From Burhinus oedicnemus (lineage: Eukaryota; Chordata; Aves; Charadriiformes; Burhinidae): a stretch of 64,000 nt of DNA. Shown one piece after another: positions 39,034 to 49,400 of the stretch; the first letter of the stretch is position 1, and the number at the start of each line of letters is the position of its first letter. The position numbers were made by a program, and so were the translations under genes. The DNA lies in NCBI GenBank assembly GCA_008921705.1, contig VFFE01007127.1, positions 1,139,472-1,203,471 on the forward strand, read 5' to 3'. The notes beneath the pieces were generated by a model. It saw only the letters and a program-made list of their open reading frames with translations. It was not told the origin of the DNA and ran no database searches.

Positions 39034-39414
39034 CACAGAATCACAGACTGGCAAGGGTTGGAAGGGACCTTGAGAGATCATCTAGTCCAACCCCCCTGCC
39101 AAAGCAGGGTCACCCAGAGCAGGTTGCACAGGATGGTGTCCAGGGGGTTTGGAATGTCTCCAGAGAAGGAGACTCCACAGCCTCTCTGGGCAGCCTCTTC
39201 CAGTGCTCTGCCACCCTAAAGTCAAGAAGTTTTTCCTCATGTTCAGATGGAATTTCCCTTGTTCCACTTTGTGCCCGTTGCCCCTTGTCCTGTCGCTGGG
39301 CACCACTGAAAAGAGTCTGGCCCCATCCTCTTGCCACCCGCCCTTTAGAGATTGATGTGCATTGATGAGATCCCCTCTCAGTCTTCTCTTCTCCAGGCTG
39401 AACAGACCCAGGTC
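39034..39414 (-). mobile_element. CR1 LINE, 3' fragment, minus strand
   Basis: This is a 3'-terminal CR1 fragment in the reverse orientation. The left edge is the element's 3' end, with repeated CACAGAAT/CACAGACT units. It is followed by the complement of the CR1 tail and the C-terminal ORF2 region. On the minus strand, frames contain PSDRTRGN and a [23 protein letters not shown] segment, equivalent to 36603-36863 of the plus-strand copy. Its tail resembles that of the 35880-36872 copy more than the 40171-40912 copy, including the GCTCTGG/CAGGG-type stretch, so the two probably belong to the same subfamily. It is 5'-truncated and non-coding. Confidence 0.93.
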
Positions 39415-40170
39415 TGTTTATGTATCATCTTGTATTTGTTACCCTCTTTGTCAGTAATGAGGTTCCCCGAGTGTTGAACTTATATATCCCAAAGAAGTAC
39501 AGTTCAAGATTACTTTAGAATTGATGCTGAATCTGCAAGCAGTCTTTGCGCTTACGCAAGGCCAGGACACCTACTAGGAGACATGAGCGGGGGTGTGTGA
39601 AGGGAAGCTTTTCTGGGGAGCAATGGGAACATAAGCGAGCTGGCTAAATTCCAAGGAACGTTGTTCGAGTCAGCTCCACTAAATACCACCTAGAATTGTG
39701 GCACCGGTATAATAGTTGAAATGGACACATAAAAGCCTTTATATGAGCACAAAAAAATTCCCAGCGCAGCAGCTGTCTCTCCTGCTGCCTGTGTGCAAAC
39801 AGCACATTTGAAGTGCTAGTATTGCTTCCTCTGTGTCTGCATGCCCCACTTCATCTCACCCCCTACTAACCAGCATTTCTTCAGTTTGTAGGTGCTAGAA
39901 GTGCAATTCTAAAAACCCCTCTCCCCTTCCATCTCACTCTATTCAGTTTCTGTAGTGATCCCACAGTGACTGGGTTTAGAATATGTGTTTATACAGTGCC
40001 TAGCTAGATGATCCTAGTGATGCTGTACCTCCATAAGAATTAATGACTGTAATAAACCTGTAAAAATGGAGTGGAAGCTGTCTTGTCTAATAAATGAGAA
40101 GCAAGACACAGAGAGAGAGAGATACTAAAAACTGGGTAGAAGGCACACAATCCAGCAAGCCTGGTGTTTT
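39415..40170. other. Unique DNA between two minus-strand CR1 copies
   Basis: No gene or repeat recognised apart from a short GA-rich run near 40110-40122. Confidence 0.6.
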
Positions 40171-40912
40171 CATAGAATCATAGAATGGTTTGGGTTGGAA
40201 GGGACCTTAAAGATCATCTCGTTCCACCCCCCTGCCATGGGCAGGGCACCTTCCACTAGACCACGTTGCTTAAAGTCCCCTCCAACCTGGCCTTGAACAC
40301 CTCCAGGGATGGGGCAGCCACAGCTTCTCTGGGCAACCTGGGCCAGGGTCTCACCACCCTCAGAGTAAAGAATTTCTTTCTAATATCTCTTCCAGCTTGA
40401 AGCCATTACCCCTCATCCTATGGCTCCACTCCCTGATCCAGAGTCCCTCCCCAGCTTTGCTGTAGCCCCTTTAGGGACGGGAAGGGGCTCTAAGGTCTCC
40501 CTGCAGCCTTCTCTTCTCCAGACTGAACATCCCAACTCTCTCAGCCTGTCCCCTCACAGCAGAGGGGCTCCAGCCCTCTGATCATCTTGGTGGCCTCCTC
40601 TGGACCCACTCCAACAGGTCCATGTCCTTCTGCTGTTGGGGGCCCCAGAGCTGGAGGCAACACTGAAGGGGGGTTTCACAAGGGTGGAGCAGAGGGTCAG
40701 AATCCCCTCCCTCGCCCTGCTGGCGATGCTGTTGGGGATGCAGCCCAGGAGGCGGGTGGCTTTCTGGGCTGCCAGCGTATATTGCTGGCTCATGTTGAGC
40801 TTCTCATCCACCAACACCCCCAAGTCCTTCTCCTCACAGCTGCTCTCAATCCATTCTCTGCCCAGCCTGTATTTGTCCTTGGGATTGCCCTGACCCACGT
40901 GCAGGACCTTTT
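40171..40912 (-). mobile_element. CR1 LINE, 5'-truncated copy, minus strand
   Basis: The left edge carries two copies of CATAGAAT, the complement of the ATTCTATG repeat that ends avian CR1 elements. It is followed by the standard CR1 3' untranslated sequence. Reading leftward on the minus strand from about 40912, one frame gives VLHVGQGNPKDKYRLG, EKDLGVLVDEKLNMSQQ and LAAQKATRLLGC, which is the C-terminal part of CR1 ORF2. The frame is then lost: the later region equivalent to LVRPHLEY and LLERVQRR is shifted. The 3' end differs from the copies at 35.9 and 39.0 kb, so this is a different CR1 subfamily. It is a dead, 5'-truncated copy of about 740 bp. Confidence 0.95.
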
Positions 40913-43900
40913 TTATCCCCAAAGCTATTCTTCTAGCTGTTTAGTTGTGGTTACTTGCAGATTGGGAATTTCAAAGGTACCTAAGGTATTTGGACACTAA
41001 ATGGATTAACCAGAGCCTTTACAATGGTCTCTAGGTGCGTAGCTCTCTTAAGGACATGCTAGACCTGAAGGCATGGAAATAGAAATGTTCCATGTAGCTA
41101 CATCTCTACCCACTCTACCTAGCCACATGTGTGAGTACATCATAAATTCATTACTGGTAATAGTTTATTTTCACAAGCATAGAGCTCAGCCTGGACTAAA
41201 TTACCCATCCAACAGGCATGAAACATTTCTGAGTGTGTCAAATATTTCTGTACTGCATAGATACTGCTCTGTGCAGTAGAGATGAAACCCTAAGCTTAGG
41301 ATGGAGCCTAAACTTCTCGTTATCCTGGACTTCCACATTTTTCACTCTGTCCAGCCCGACTTTCCCTAAAATAAACCAGAAATAAAACAGAATCCCAGCT
41401 AATGATAGTGTGATTGCAGATTTCCTTCCAGAAAAGGGGATCGATTCTACATGGGAAACGAGCACTTCATTTAGCTCAGTAGACCCCTGTCCTTTATGGC
41501 AGTGGTCCTTGTGAGGACGTAGTTCAACAGTAGCTTCAGGAGCTTTCTAATACTCTAATAGATTGCAAACGGGAATACTTTTTCTTGATCAGCATTGTAC
41601 ACAAAAAGAAACAGGTCATAGCTGAGAACCTTGAAAAAGCTGGAGAAACTACCACCAAACAACTTGTTTAAGGTAAAAAAGGTTGTTGCCAAAATGAAAT
41701 TCGATTTTTACCCTTTAAAGACAGTGCCACACAGCTCTTCTGGCTAGCTTCTCCTAACATAAACTGATGGAGTCTCATCTTCAGATAAACTGGTCTCTGA
41801 AGCAGTGTTTATTGCTCAATTCCTGTTGCTATTCTGCACTGGAGTGATTATGGATTCATGGGAGCAGAGGCAACGTGGGGCTTTAACCCTAAAGGAGACA
41901 GATAACTAGCAAATAGTCTCCAAAATCATTCAGGAATGCCTTAAATGTGAAATGTGATTTGCTACAATTGATGACAGGAAATTATCTTGGGAATACAAAA
42001 CAGCACTGAGAATTCAGAAACCCAAGCAGAAACTTAAATGGTTTCAGACTTCTATCACAAATTACTTGTACATTTATTTTAATTCCTGTCAGGAGGATCA
42101 TAATTGTTTCAGCTCTTTGGCTGAAGACCAGAAACAATGCCCAGTGATTCAGGCAATCAAAGGCATGTCACAAATAGCATACAATCAATGTAAGCTGTTC
42201 ATTAACAACCTTCAGGCTAAAAAATTGCCTTTCCTAAGAATTCTGTGAAATAGTTTCAGATCATAAATATCCTTGAAGAAAACCTCTGTGGTGAAATCAC
42301 AAAGGATTAGTTAACTGCAGAAGGAATCCCACAGCAGACTGGGGGGAACTTCAGGCAATCTGAGCTGGATGCCTGGAAGATGCTGGTCCTTGGAAAAAGC
42401 CTAAAGATGGGCCAACGGGGCAATGTTCCATCATTTATACTAGGTTGAGAGAGTAATATGAAAATGGGAGAGACACCAACTGGGTGTTGAACTTGGGTTT
42501 TGCTTTTGTAAATGCTGAGACATCAGGAGACTTAGCTGGAATCCCTCGGTCCTGATGCCAAGCCCTGCCAATACAAGAGTGCCCAAGAGCAGGAGTCCCA
42601 CAGGGGAAACCAGAGGTATATCTGGCGGGGTTGGAAGTGGAGTGTCTTAAAGCACTGAGTTGCACCTCAGAAGTGCCGCACAGCCACAGTTGCTTGTTCT
42701 GCATCGCGAACCGTGGGGAAGAGCTGCCCTTAGCCATGGGGTTCAGTCATCACCTTTTAGTGACATTGCATTTTGTGTGATAGTTGGCCAATACTTCATG
42801 CTCCATTCCCCTCCAAAACACCATCTACATGGAGCTGACCTCTTCCCAGGCCAGTCTTTTCCATCCAGCCTTGTGATCATCATGAAGCTGTTACCATGGC
42901 GACTGTATTTTTGGTAGCTCCACATTATTCATGCCAGGGGCCATAATGTGATACATACTGTATTTGTAATAAGCAGCCGACAGACGTCTGAAAGCACCCT
43001 ACGGAGCCAGGATTGACACATTCTGCCTCTTCAAGGTCAAAACGGGATCTGATGACCTAGGTGCCACCTCGAATGGATTTAAATGCAAAATACTATTAAG
43101 ATGTAATGATGCTGAATGGGAGAAATGCATTGAGTTTAGACATATTTTCCCGTGGGATAAGCTGAAAAGTCTCACCAAGCATCAGTTTATAGTCAAGAAT
43201 AGCTTGTTCTGGCAGTTAAATACATATATATTATTTTTGCAGGCAACTGTGGAGGAGCTCTGTTACCATTCGCATCCTCTCTGAAAAATACTAATTATAA
43301 TAAAACCATCTTGATTCCATTATGCAGGGGAAAAAGAAAGTGGAGAGTCCCTTTCAAACCCAGTCTTTCTGCTTATGGGTGCTTCTTCAACACTGTGTTT
43401 GAGATGGCTGACTGAGCTGCCAGTTTAGCAGCATGATTCCACTGGCTTTCCTGGCTCTCCTGCTCTGGTTTGAGGCATTTTCCTTTCTCACTAGGCATCA
43501 TGAGATTTTTGTGAATTGAAGAAATCTCATTATTATGCTTTCCCTGGGGTCTCAGGTTAGGAAGTAGAGTTGTTAAAGCCGATAATCTGCTTGAATCTTG
43601 TTGATGCACAGTACATTTGGCTATCAGCTATCAGTTTGGTGTCTCTCCATTGTGTTACCACTGTGTGTCCAGTTCCCCAGATGTGGCAGGGCTTCCTGTG
43701 TTTTCCAGCTCAGCTTGTGCTTTGGTAGAAGTCCTACAAGTACAGACGGCTTCTAGCTAAGGATCTGAATGACCTGCCTTTTCCCCCCGCTTTTCTCAAT
43801 GAGGTTGTTGTGTGCCTGCTCTCTCCTCTGCCCTGCTCAGCCAGCCCAAAGAGCAGCAGCTCAGCAGATGAGGGTAACAAATCCTGCCTGCCAGAGAACA

Positions 43901-45168
43901 GAATTGCCACGCCTGTAGGGATGGGATTTTGTCAGGAACTCAGCTGACCCACTTTCCTGATCCCCCCGATAGCCTGAGAAAGCTCTGTGCCAATCCCACA
44001 GGGGCCAAGCCCATGGGTCTCCATCCAGCCCTGCCTTGTCCCTGCTTCCATGACGCCTTCCCAACTCACTCCTGCTGAATTAAGGTTGATGGCAGACAAA
44101 GGCAGATGATACAATGCAATGAGCTAAATTATATCTTGGTGCAAGAGCCAAGCAGGGAGGAGAAATACTAATACTGAAAGGCCCCCATGCTGGAGCCAGG
44201 ATGCTTAGAGTTGGGAAGCTGCTGCCTGTCTTACAGTCCCGCTGTTTCAGTCCCTTCCCGGAGGCAGCAGGGGAGAGATGAAATAATCCTCTTATTCAGG
44301 AGACATCAAGCTAAAAAGAACGACCCATCGGGTTACTCAATTCAGTTCTGTGCTGCAGCATGTCAGATACCTGTGACAGCCTCGTCTCACGTAGGCAGTG
44401 GGCTGTGCAGCCCTGAGGGCGACAGCAAAAACAGATGAGCACGGGCAAGTATAAGAGCTGGGGATGCCAGTGCCGTTGGCAAGGAAAGAAGACCCAGAAT
44501 TGCAAATATTTAGGCTCGTGAGCAATTTCTGTATTTATCTTGTCTCCCAGGGAGAAAGTTACTCACATGCCTGAGCATCTGCAAGTCTAAATCCATAGGG
44601 CATTTTAGAGACTGCTATTCATTAGTATTTCACACACATTTTTACACAGTTCCTTGAAACAGCAAAAAATATGTGATGAAGATGAGGTTTTCATTTTGCA
44701 GGAAGATGTTATATCTCTGTGTATAGGCCAGCTGCTGAACTCTTGCTTTCCTACATAAGGATGAAAAGTGCGACAAGTCACATTCTAGGGAAGGGCTGTG
44801 GTTAACAGTAGGGCTCCCTGTGGAACTTTTAGTAGGATATCCTCATCTGTCTGAAAGCACGGGGATGGCTCCATGCATAAAGGTGCTGTGTTTGAAGCCT
44901 CCAGACCTTATTCTTTAAAACATTTTCAAAGTTGGCATCTTAGTAGAAGCACCCCCCCTCCCCTCCCCTTACTGAGTCAAGTATTTCAAGTTAGTCCTAG
45001 TTGGTCTGAATATTTGGTAAAGTCATTTTCTGTGTATTTTCCAAGCATGCTTACTTCAATGAAACCATGATTGTAAAAACAGCATCATGGTCCTATTTTC
45101 TGCTCTTTTCTTGTGTGTCTCTGGAGTTCACACTTCTTAATTTATAGTCATAAATAGATCTTTCTATC

Positions 45169-45173
<5 letters not shown>
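40913..45173. other. Unique noncoding DNA
   Basis: No gene recognised. Open frames are all about 100 codons or less, many overlap on opposite strands, and none has a domain. A C-rich run lies at about 44951-44969. No interspersed repeat was seen. Confidence 0.55.

Positions 45174-45204
<31 letters not shown>
45174..45204. repeat. T31 homopolymer, left border of duplicated block X
   Basis: Thirty-one consecutive T residues directly precede block X. A second T run (46124-46144) precedes the other copy of X, right after the assembly gap. The run could be the tail of a minus-strand retroposed sequence, but no AATAAA signal lies close by on that strand, so its origin is undecided. Confidence 0.9.
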
Positions 45205-45208
<4 letters not shown>

Positions 45209-45558
45209 CTTTGAGAGAAAACCACCCCAAACAATCCATCATCTGTTCTTCTTAATTCATGGCAAACAAAACAGCTAATTAAGTTCTGATTCCACAGTCT
45301 TTAGCATGGCAATGACATCTTTAAGCACAACACAGACAGCTGGAATATTAGATCCCTGAACTGGGTCTTCAGTGCTGCTGGGTGACATTTGGAGAAGTCT
45401 TTAGTCCTGGAAATGGAGAAGATTTGATACCTTAGCTATTGAGAGGTTAAATAAAGTGGAAACTTGAAAATTTTACTTTCAAGGACATAACCCCAATTTT
45501 GTAGTTTCTGGGTGAGCTTTTCAACTGCAGCAGTTTTGAACTCAGCACAGCTGGTAAA
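45205..45558 (+). repeat. Duplicated block X, first copy
   Basis: The 354-base block recurs at 46145-46498, exactly 940 bases downstream, on the same strand. By eye the copies are identical except for the first base (A here, G there). Here X runs straight into block Y across the sequence CTGGTAAAACTGAG. In the other copy the same GTAAA is followed by unrelated sequence. Near identity next to a gap suggests two alleles rather than an old duplication. Confidence 0.92.
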
Positions 45559-46103
45559 ACTGAGTGGGTGGGAAAGTTGCAGAACAAATGTTATCCCATG
45601 CAGAGAAGAATTGCCAATGGGGTTTGTTAGCCAATAGCACCAAATTAAGAGATTAAAATCTCTTTTCATAAACAGTTTCTTCAAATGACTGGCTTGTTAG
45701 ATCTGCATAGAGCTTGCCCTGTTGGATAGCATTTGTGCTTTTGAGTTGAAGCTGGCTGCATTTGCAGATGCTTTTCTTTACTTGCAAGGTGATTATTACA
45801 ACTGCCAGGGTTATATCAAATGCTGAACGATGCTTGGGTTATCAGACAGTACTGCCTACATCTTAAAACATCCAACTTTGTCTTTCTTCAAGAAGAAAAT
45901 AGTTGGAATTACAGAGTTATGAAATGTGAGGGAAGATGGGTACTGGGCAGGTGCTCTCTTACAGAGGGTGCTGCGCTGATGGGGGCAGTTGCCTGAGCAT
46001 CTAGAAAGAGTCCACCGAAGGTTTGAAACCCATTGTGCCAGGAGTGCCGCAAAACAATATCTAACTGGGAACAGAGGCACAGAGAGATGAGAGAAGTGCT
46101 GAA
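45554..46103 (+). repeat. Duplicated block Y, first copy
   Basis: The 550-base block recurs at 51602-52151, 6,048 bases downstream, on the same strand. I saw only two substitutions, both close together near 45766-45772 (TTTGCAGATG here, TTCGCAAATG there). This level of difference fits two haplotypes of one locus. This copy stops exactly at the assembly gap, while the other continues into unique sequence. Confidence 0.92.
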
Positions 46104-46123
46104 NNNNNNNNNNNNNNNNNNNN
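46104..46123. other. Assembly gap of 20 N
   Basis: Twenty undetermined bases are present. The left contig ends inside block Y and the right contig starts in a T homopolymer just before block X. The two flanks therefore overlap in content, and the gap does not represent missing sequence between two unique points. Confidence 0.99.
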
Positions 46124-46144
46124 TTTTTTTTTTTTTTTTTTTTT
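46124..46144. repeat. T21 homopolymer at contig start
   Basis: Twenty-one T residues begin the right-hand contig and precede the second copy of block X. This is presumably the same homopolymer as 45174-45204, cut short by the contig break. Confidence 0.9.
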
Positions 46145-46498
46145 GTAACTTTGAGAGAAAACCACCCCAAACAATCCATCATCTGTTCTTCTTAATTCAT
46201 GGCAAACAAAACAGCTAATTAAGTTCTGATTCCACAGTCTTTAGCATGGCAATGACATCTTTAAGCACAACACAGACAGCTGGAATATTAGATCCCTGAA
46301 CTGGGTCTTCAGTGCTGCTGGGTGACATTTGGAGAAGTCTTTAGTCCTGGAAATGGAGAAGATTTGATACCTTAGCTATTGAGAGGTTAAATAAAGTGGA
46401 AACTTGAAAATTTTACTTTCAAGGACATAACCCCAATTTTGTAGTTTCTGGGTGAGCTTTTCAACTGCAGCAGTTTTGAACTCAGCACAGCTGGTAAA
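46145..46498 (+). repeat. Duplicated block X, second copy
   Basis: This is the second copy of the 354-base block at 45205-45558. It ends in GTAAA (46494-46498). The sequence then departs from the first copy and enters the 5.1 kb segment. Confidence 0.92.
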
Positions 46499-49400
46499 CA
46501 AAGTGAACAAAATTCCCCTTAGCCATATTCTGCAATTTGACACAAAACAGGCAAAGAAAGGAGGAATCAAATATAATCCACCTTGTGAGGTAGGTGTGGG
46601 AAGAATTATTCTCTCTTTCACCTAATGATTTATTTGACTGGAACACCTTCTCTAGGTGAGTAATTTTTTCCTCGCATGTTAGTAGAACTGACCTAGATGG
46701 GTTTAAAATATTTGCTGAAATTTGCTCCTCCTTACACATTATCCTTGTGCTTGGCTCCAGTCTAGAGTTTGTTTTGAGCAGTGCGCAATACGGGTTTTAT
46801 TTGACTCTGGTTGATGCCATCATTAAATTTCCTGTTGAATTACCGAGAACTTTTGGAAGTGTCACCCCTGGGAGACAACCTGGTGTCCTGAAAGCTGATG
46901 GTTAAAAGCCTATTGATTCAACAATCACGAATTTATGCCAAGTTTTGGAAGGTCACCCCCCTCACACCCTTTTAGTTCACCTTTTCGTCCAATAAACTGA
47001 AACCAATCAACACACAAAAAGGTGAATCACTGCAAATTAGGTGCTGGTTTTTGCATGGAAGGTCTTTGAGGATAAGAAGTGAAGCAGAATCAGGAAACTT
47101 CATTCCCAAACTATAAGCTCATGACATTCTCACTAGAATAAAAAGATGACCCAAATGGACACACACAGTTACTCTACAGAACATGAAGGGTAAGCAAGGG
47201 GTGGTGCAAAGATACCCCCTGGATGAAGACTTACTATTCCAGGGCAATCGAATTAAACCTTGTAATAGCTCACTGAAGCTGGGAGGTGAGGGCAAAACAT
47301 ACATCAAGGTGTGAAGCTTAACACCTCATGCAGAGGCAGAAATGTCACTGGATTCTTCTCTATCTGATTCCACTTCTCACTGCACAGGAGCACACGTTCC
47401 CTGCACACGTGTGAGGAAAGCCCGGTAAACTTTTCAAAGACGAGTGGTTTTGGTTCAGCTTTTGCCTGAAAATGTAAGAAAGTTGTTTTAATTGAAGCCA
47501 TTCTCTTAACACTGTGCAGTGTTGTGGAAAACAGAGATGGGAAGAGGGGAGGGGAACTTGGGTAAAGTAGATGTTGCATCACCTCTGACAACTTGATCAC
47601 ATACTCTCCAATGGCTGCTCTTAATTACGGTGGATGATTATTTCACTTCAATAGCTGTCTGTGTTTGAACACTCGGTGTGTTGCGTTACCGAGGCAATTT
47701 GAATGCTTCCATTCATTTTAGAAAAAGCTTCTGTGATGTTTCTTAATTATTCATGATACAGGTTTCTTCCATCAGAAATACTGACGTGACTCTTCAACGC
47801 TTTATTAAGTGCAGGTTATCACAGTGCACTGCTCACTGTGAGGGCACAGAGGGAGGTGCAATAACTCCTGTATTGTGTGAAGGGGAACAAAGTTTCTGGG
47901 TTGACATTCATTGCAGTGTTGTGGTTTGGGCCAGGTTGGCCATTGAGGCAAATGACAGATGCTCTCCCCCACCTCTCCAAGGAGAGGAGGGGGGGAGAGA
48001 GAGAGAGAGAGACTTATGAGTTTAGAAGGAACTAAACTATTTTAATGAAAATATTAATAATAAAATAAAAAGAAAATTATGAAATATATACAAAACCATA
48101 TCAAGGTCCCAGGATGACAATCACGTTACCAGCAGACACTGGGGAAGTCCCAGACTGGACTCAGTGACAGATGGGAACTAGATTCTGGATCTGGATTCAG
48201 GAACGCACAGATTGGGATCAAAGGCAGACGAACAGACAGAGTCCTCCTCGGACGCCGGCCATTGGAGGAAGAGGGCTGACCCTTTGATCCCTCAGCTTTT
48301 CTACTGAGCATGAGGCAGATGGGATGGAACACCCTGTTGGTCAGGTTTAGGTCACCTGTCCTGTCCGCTCCTCCCCGCAGGTGGAGGTGCTTTTCCACTT
48401 CTGACCCTCCAAGGGGGCACATAACAAAGTTGGCTGCCCTTGGTTGTGATAGCAATAAGGATAAGCAGGAGCCTCTCTGCATCCCATTCCTTGGCATCAA
48501 CTGTAAACATCGGTCTTACCACTCTGAGAGCAAACAGTTTCTGCACAACATGCTGGTAATTTCAGCAGTTAGAAGAGGTCTAGCTGCAAAGTAAAATTAC
48601 TGAACAGAAAATTGGTTCTGTTTTACCTCAAACCAGGACATGCAACTTTTTTTGAGAAGCAGAAAGTGGACTGGAAGTGTTGTGAAGATGAGCCCTTACA
48701 TCCCACGAGAGGAAGAAGAAGCCAGGAAAGGACCTTGCCCAGCTGTACCACATGGATCTAATTTAACACTAAGACCTTGGATTATCTAGTGGTGTTAAAA
48801 ATGGCACTGTCAAAATGATTAGACTGATCGTGAGATAGCAAGACAGATAAAGATTTGGGACAATATGTGAATGGAGTTAATTTCATACCAAAGGAGATTT
48901 TGAAATGCCAAAAAATATACAGAAACACCATCCAGGCAGGGGCATACTAGAGATGAGAACCATTTCAGATAAAAATTTTGTCTATTCTGTGTGTGACTAT
49001 TGCTACAGGATGCAAAAAGCAGGATATCAGAGTGAGGGGGAAAAAAGCACGGATACACCAAAATAAAAGAAATTGTATTGCATGCAAAGAGAACAAAATG
49101 CATTAAGACATAGAAATCACGGTCCTTTGCACAGTTAGTGGAGCACGGTGGGACTTGAAGAAAAGGTCTTTGAAAAGAGGAACTGAAATCTCAGGATTCG
49201 TATATCCAGTTGGTCCCTGAGAGTGTCCTGGGCCATGCACAGAAACCAGAACAGGCAAATTAGCAATGCAGTCCAGTACAGAACATTTCCTGTGAAGTCT
49301 GCATGAGTTTCCCCTAAACACTGTTTTCAGCACAGTCAGTCTACACAGCAGAACCTCAGTGTCATTTTCCCATGTCGCAGATGGTCCTTCCTGGGCTGCT

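Noticed and set aside
45174..45204. T31 run as the tail of a processed pseudogene on the minus strand
   Set aside because: No polyadenylation signal lies close to the run on that strand, and block X shows no coding similarity that I recognise.
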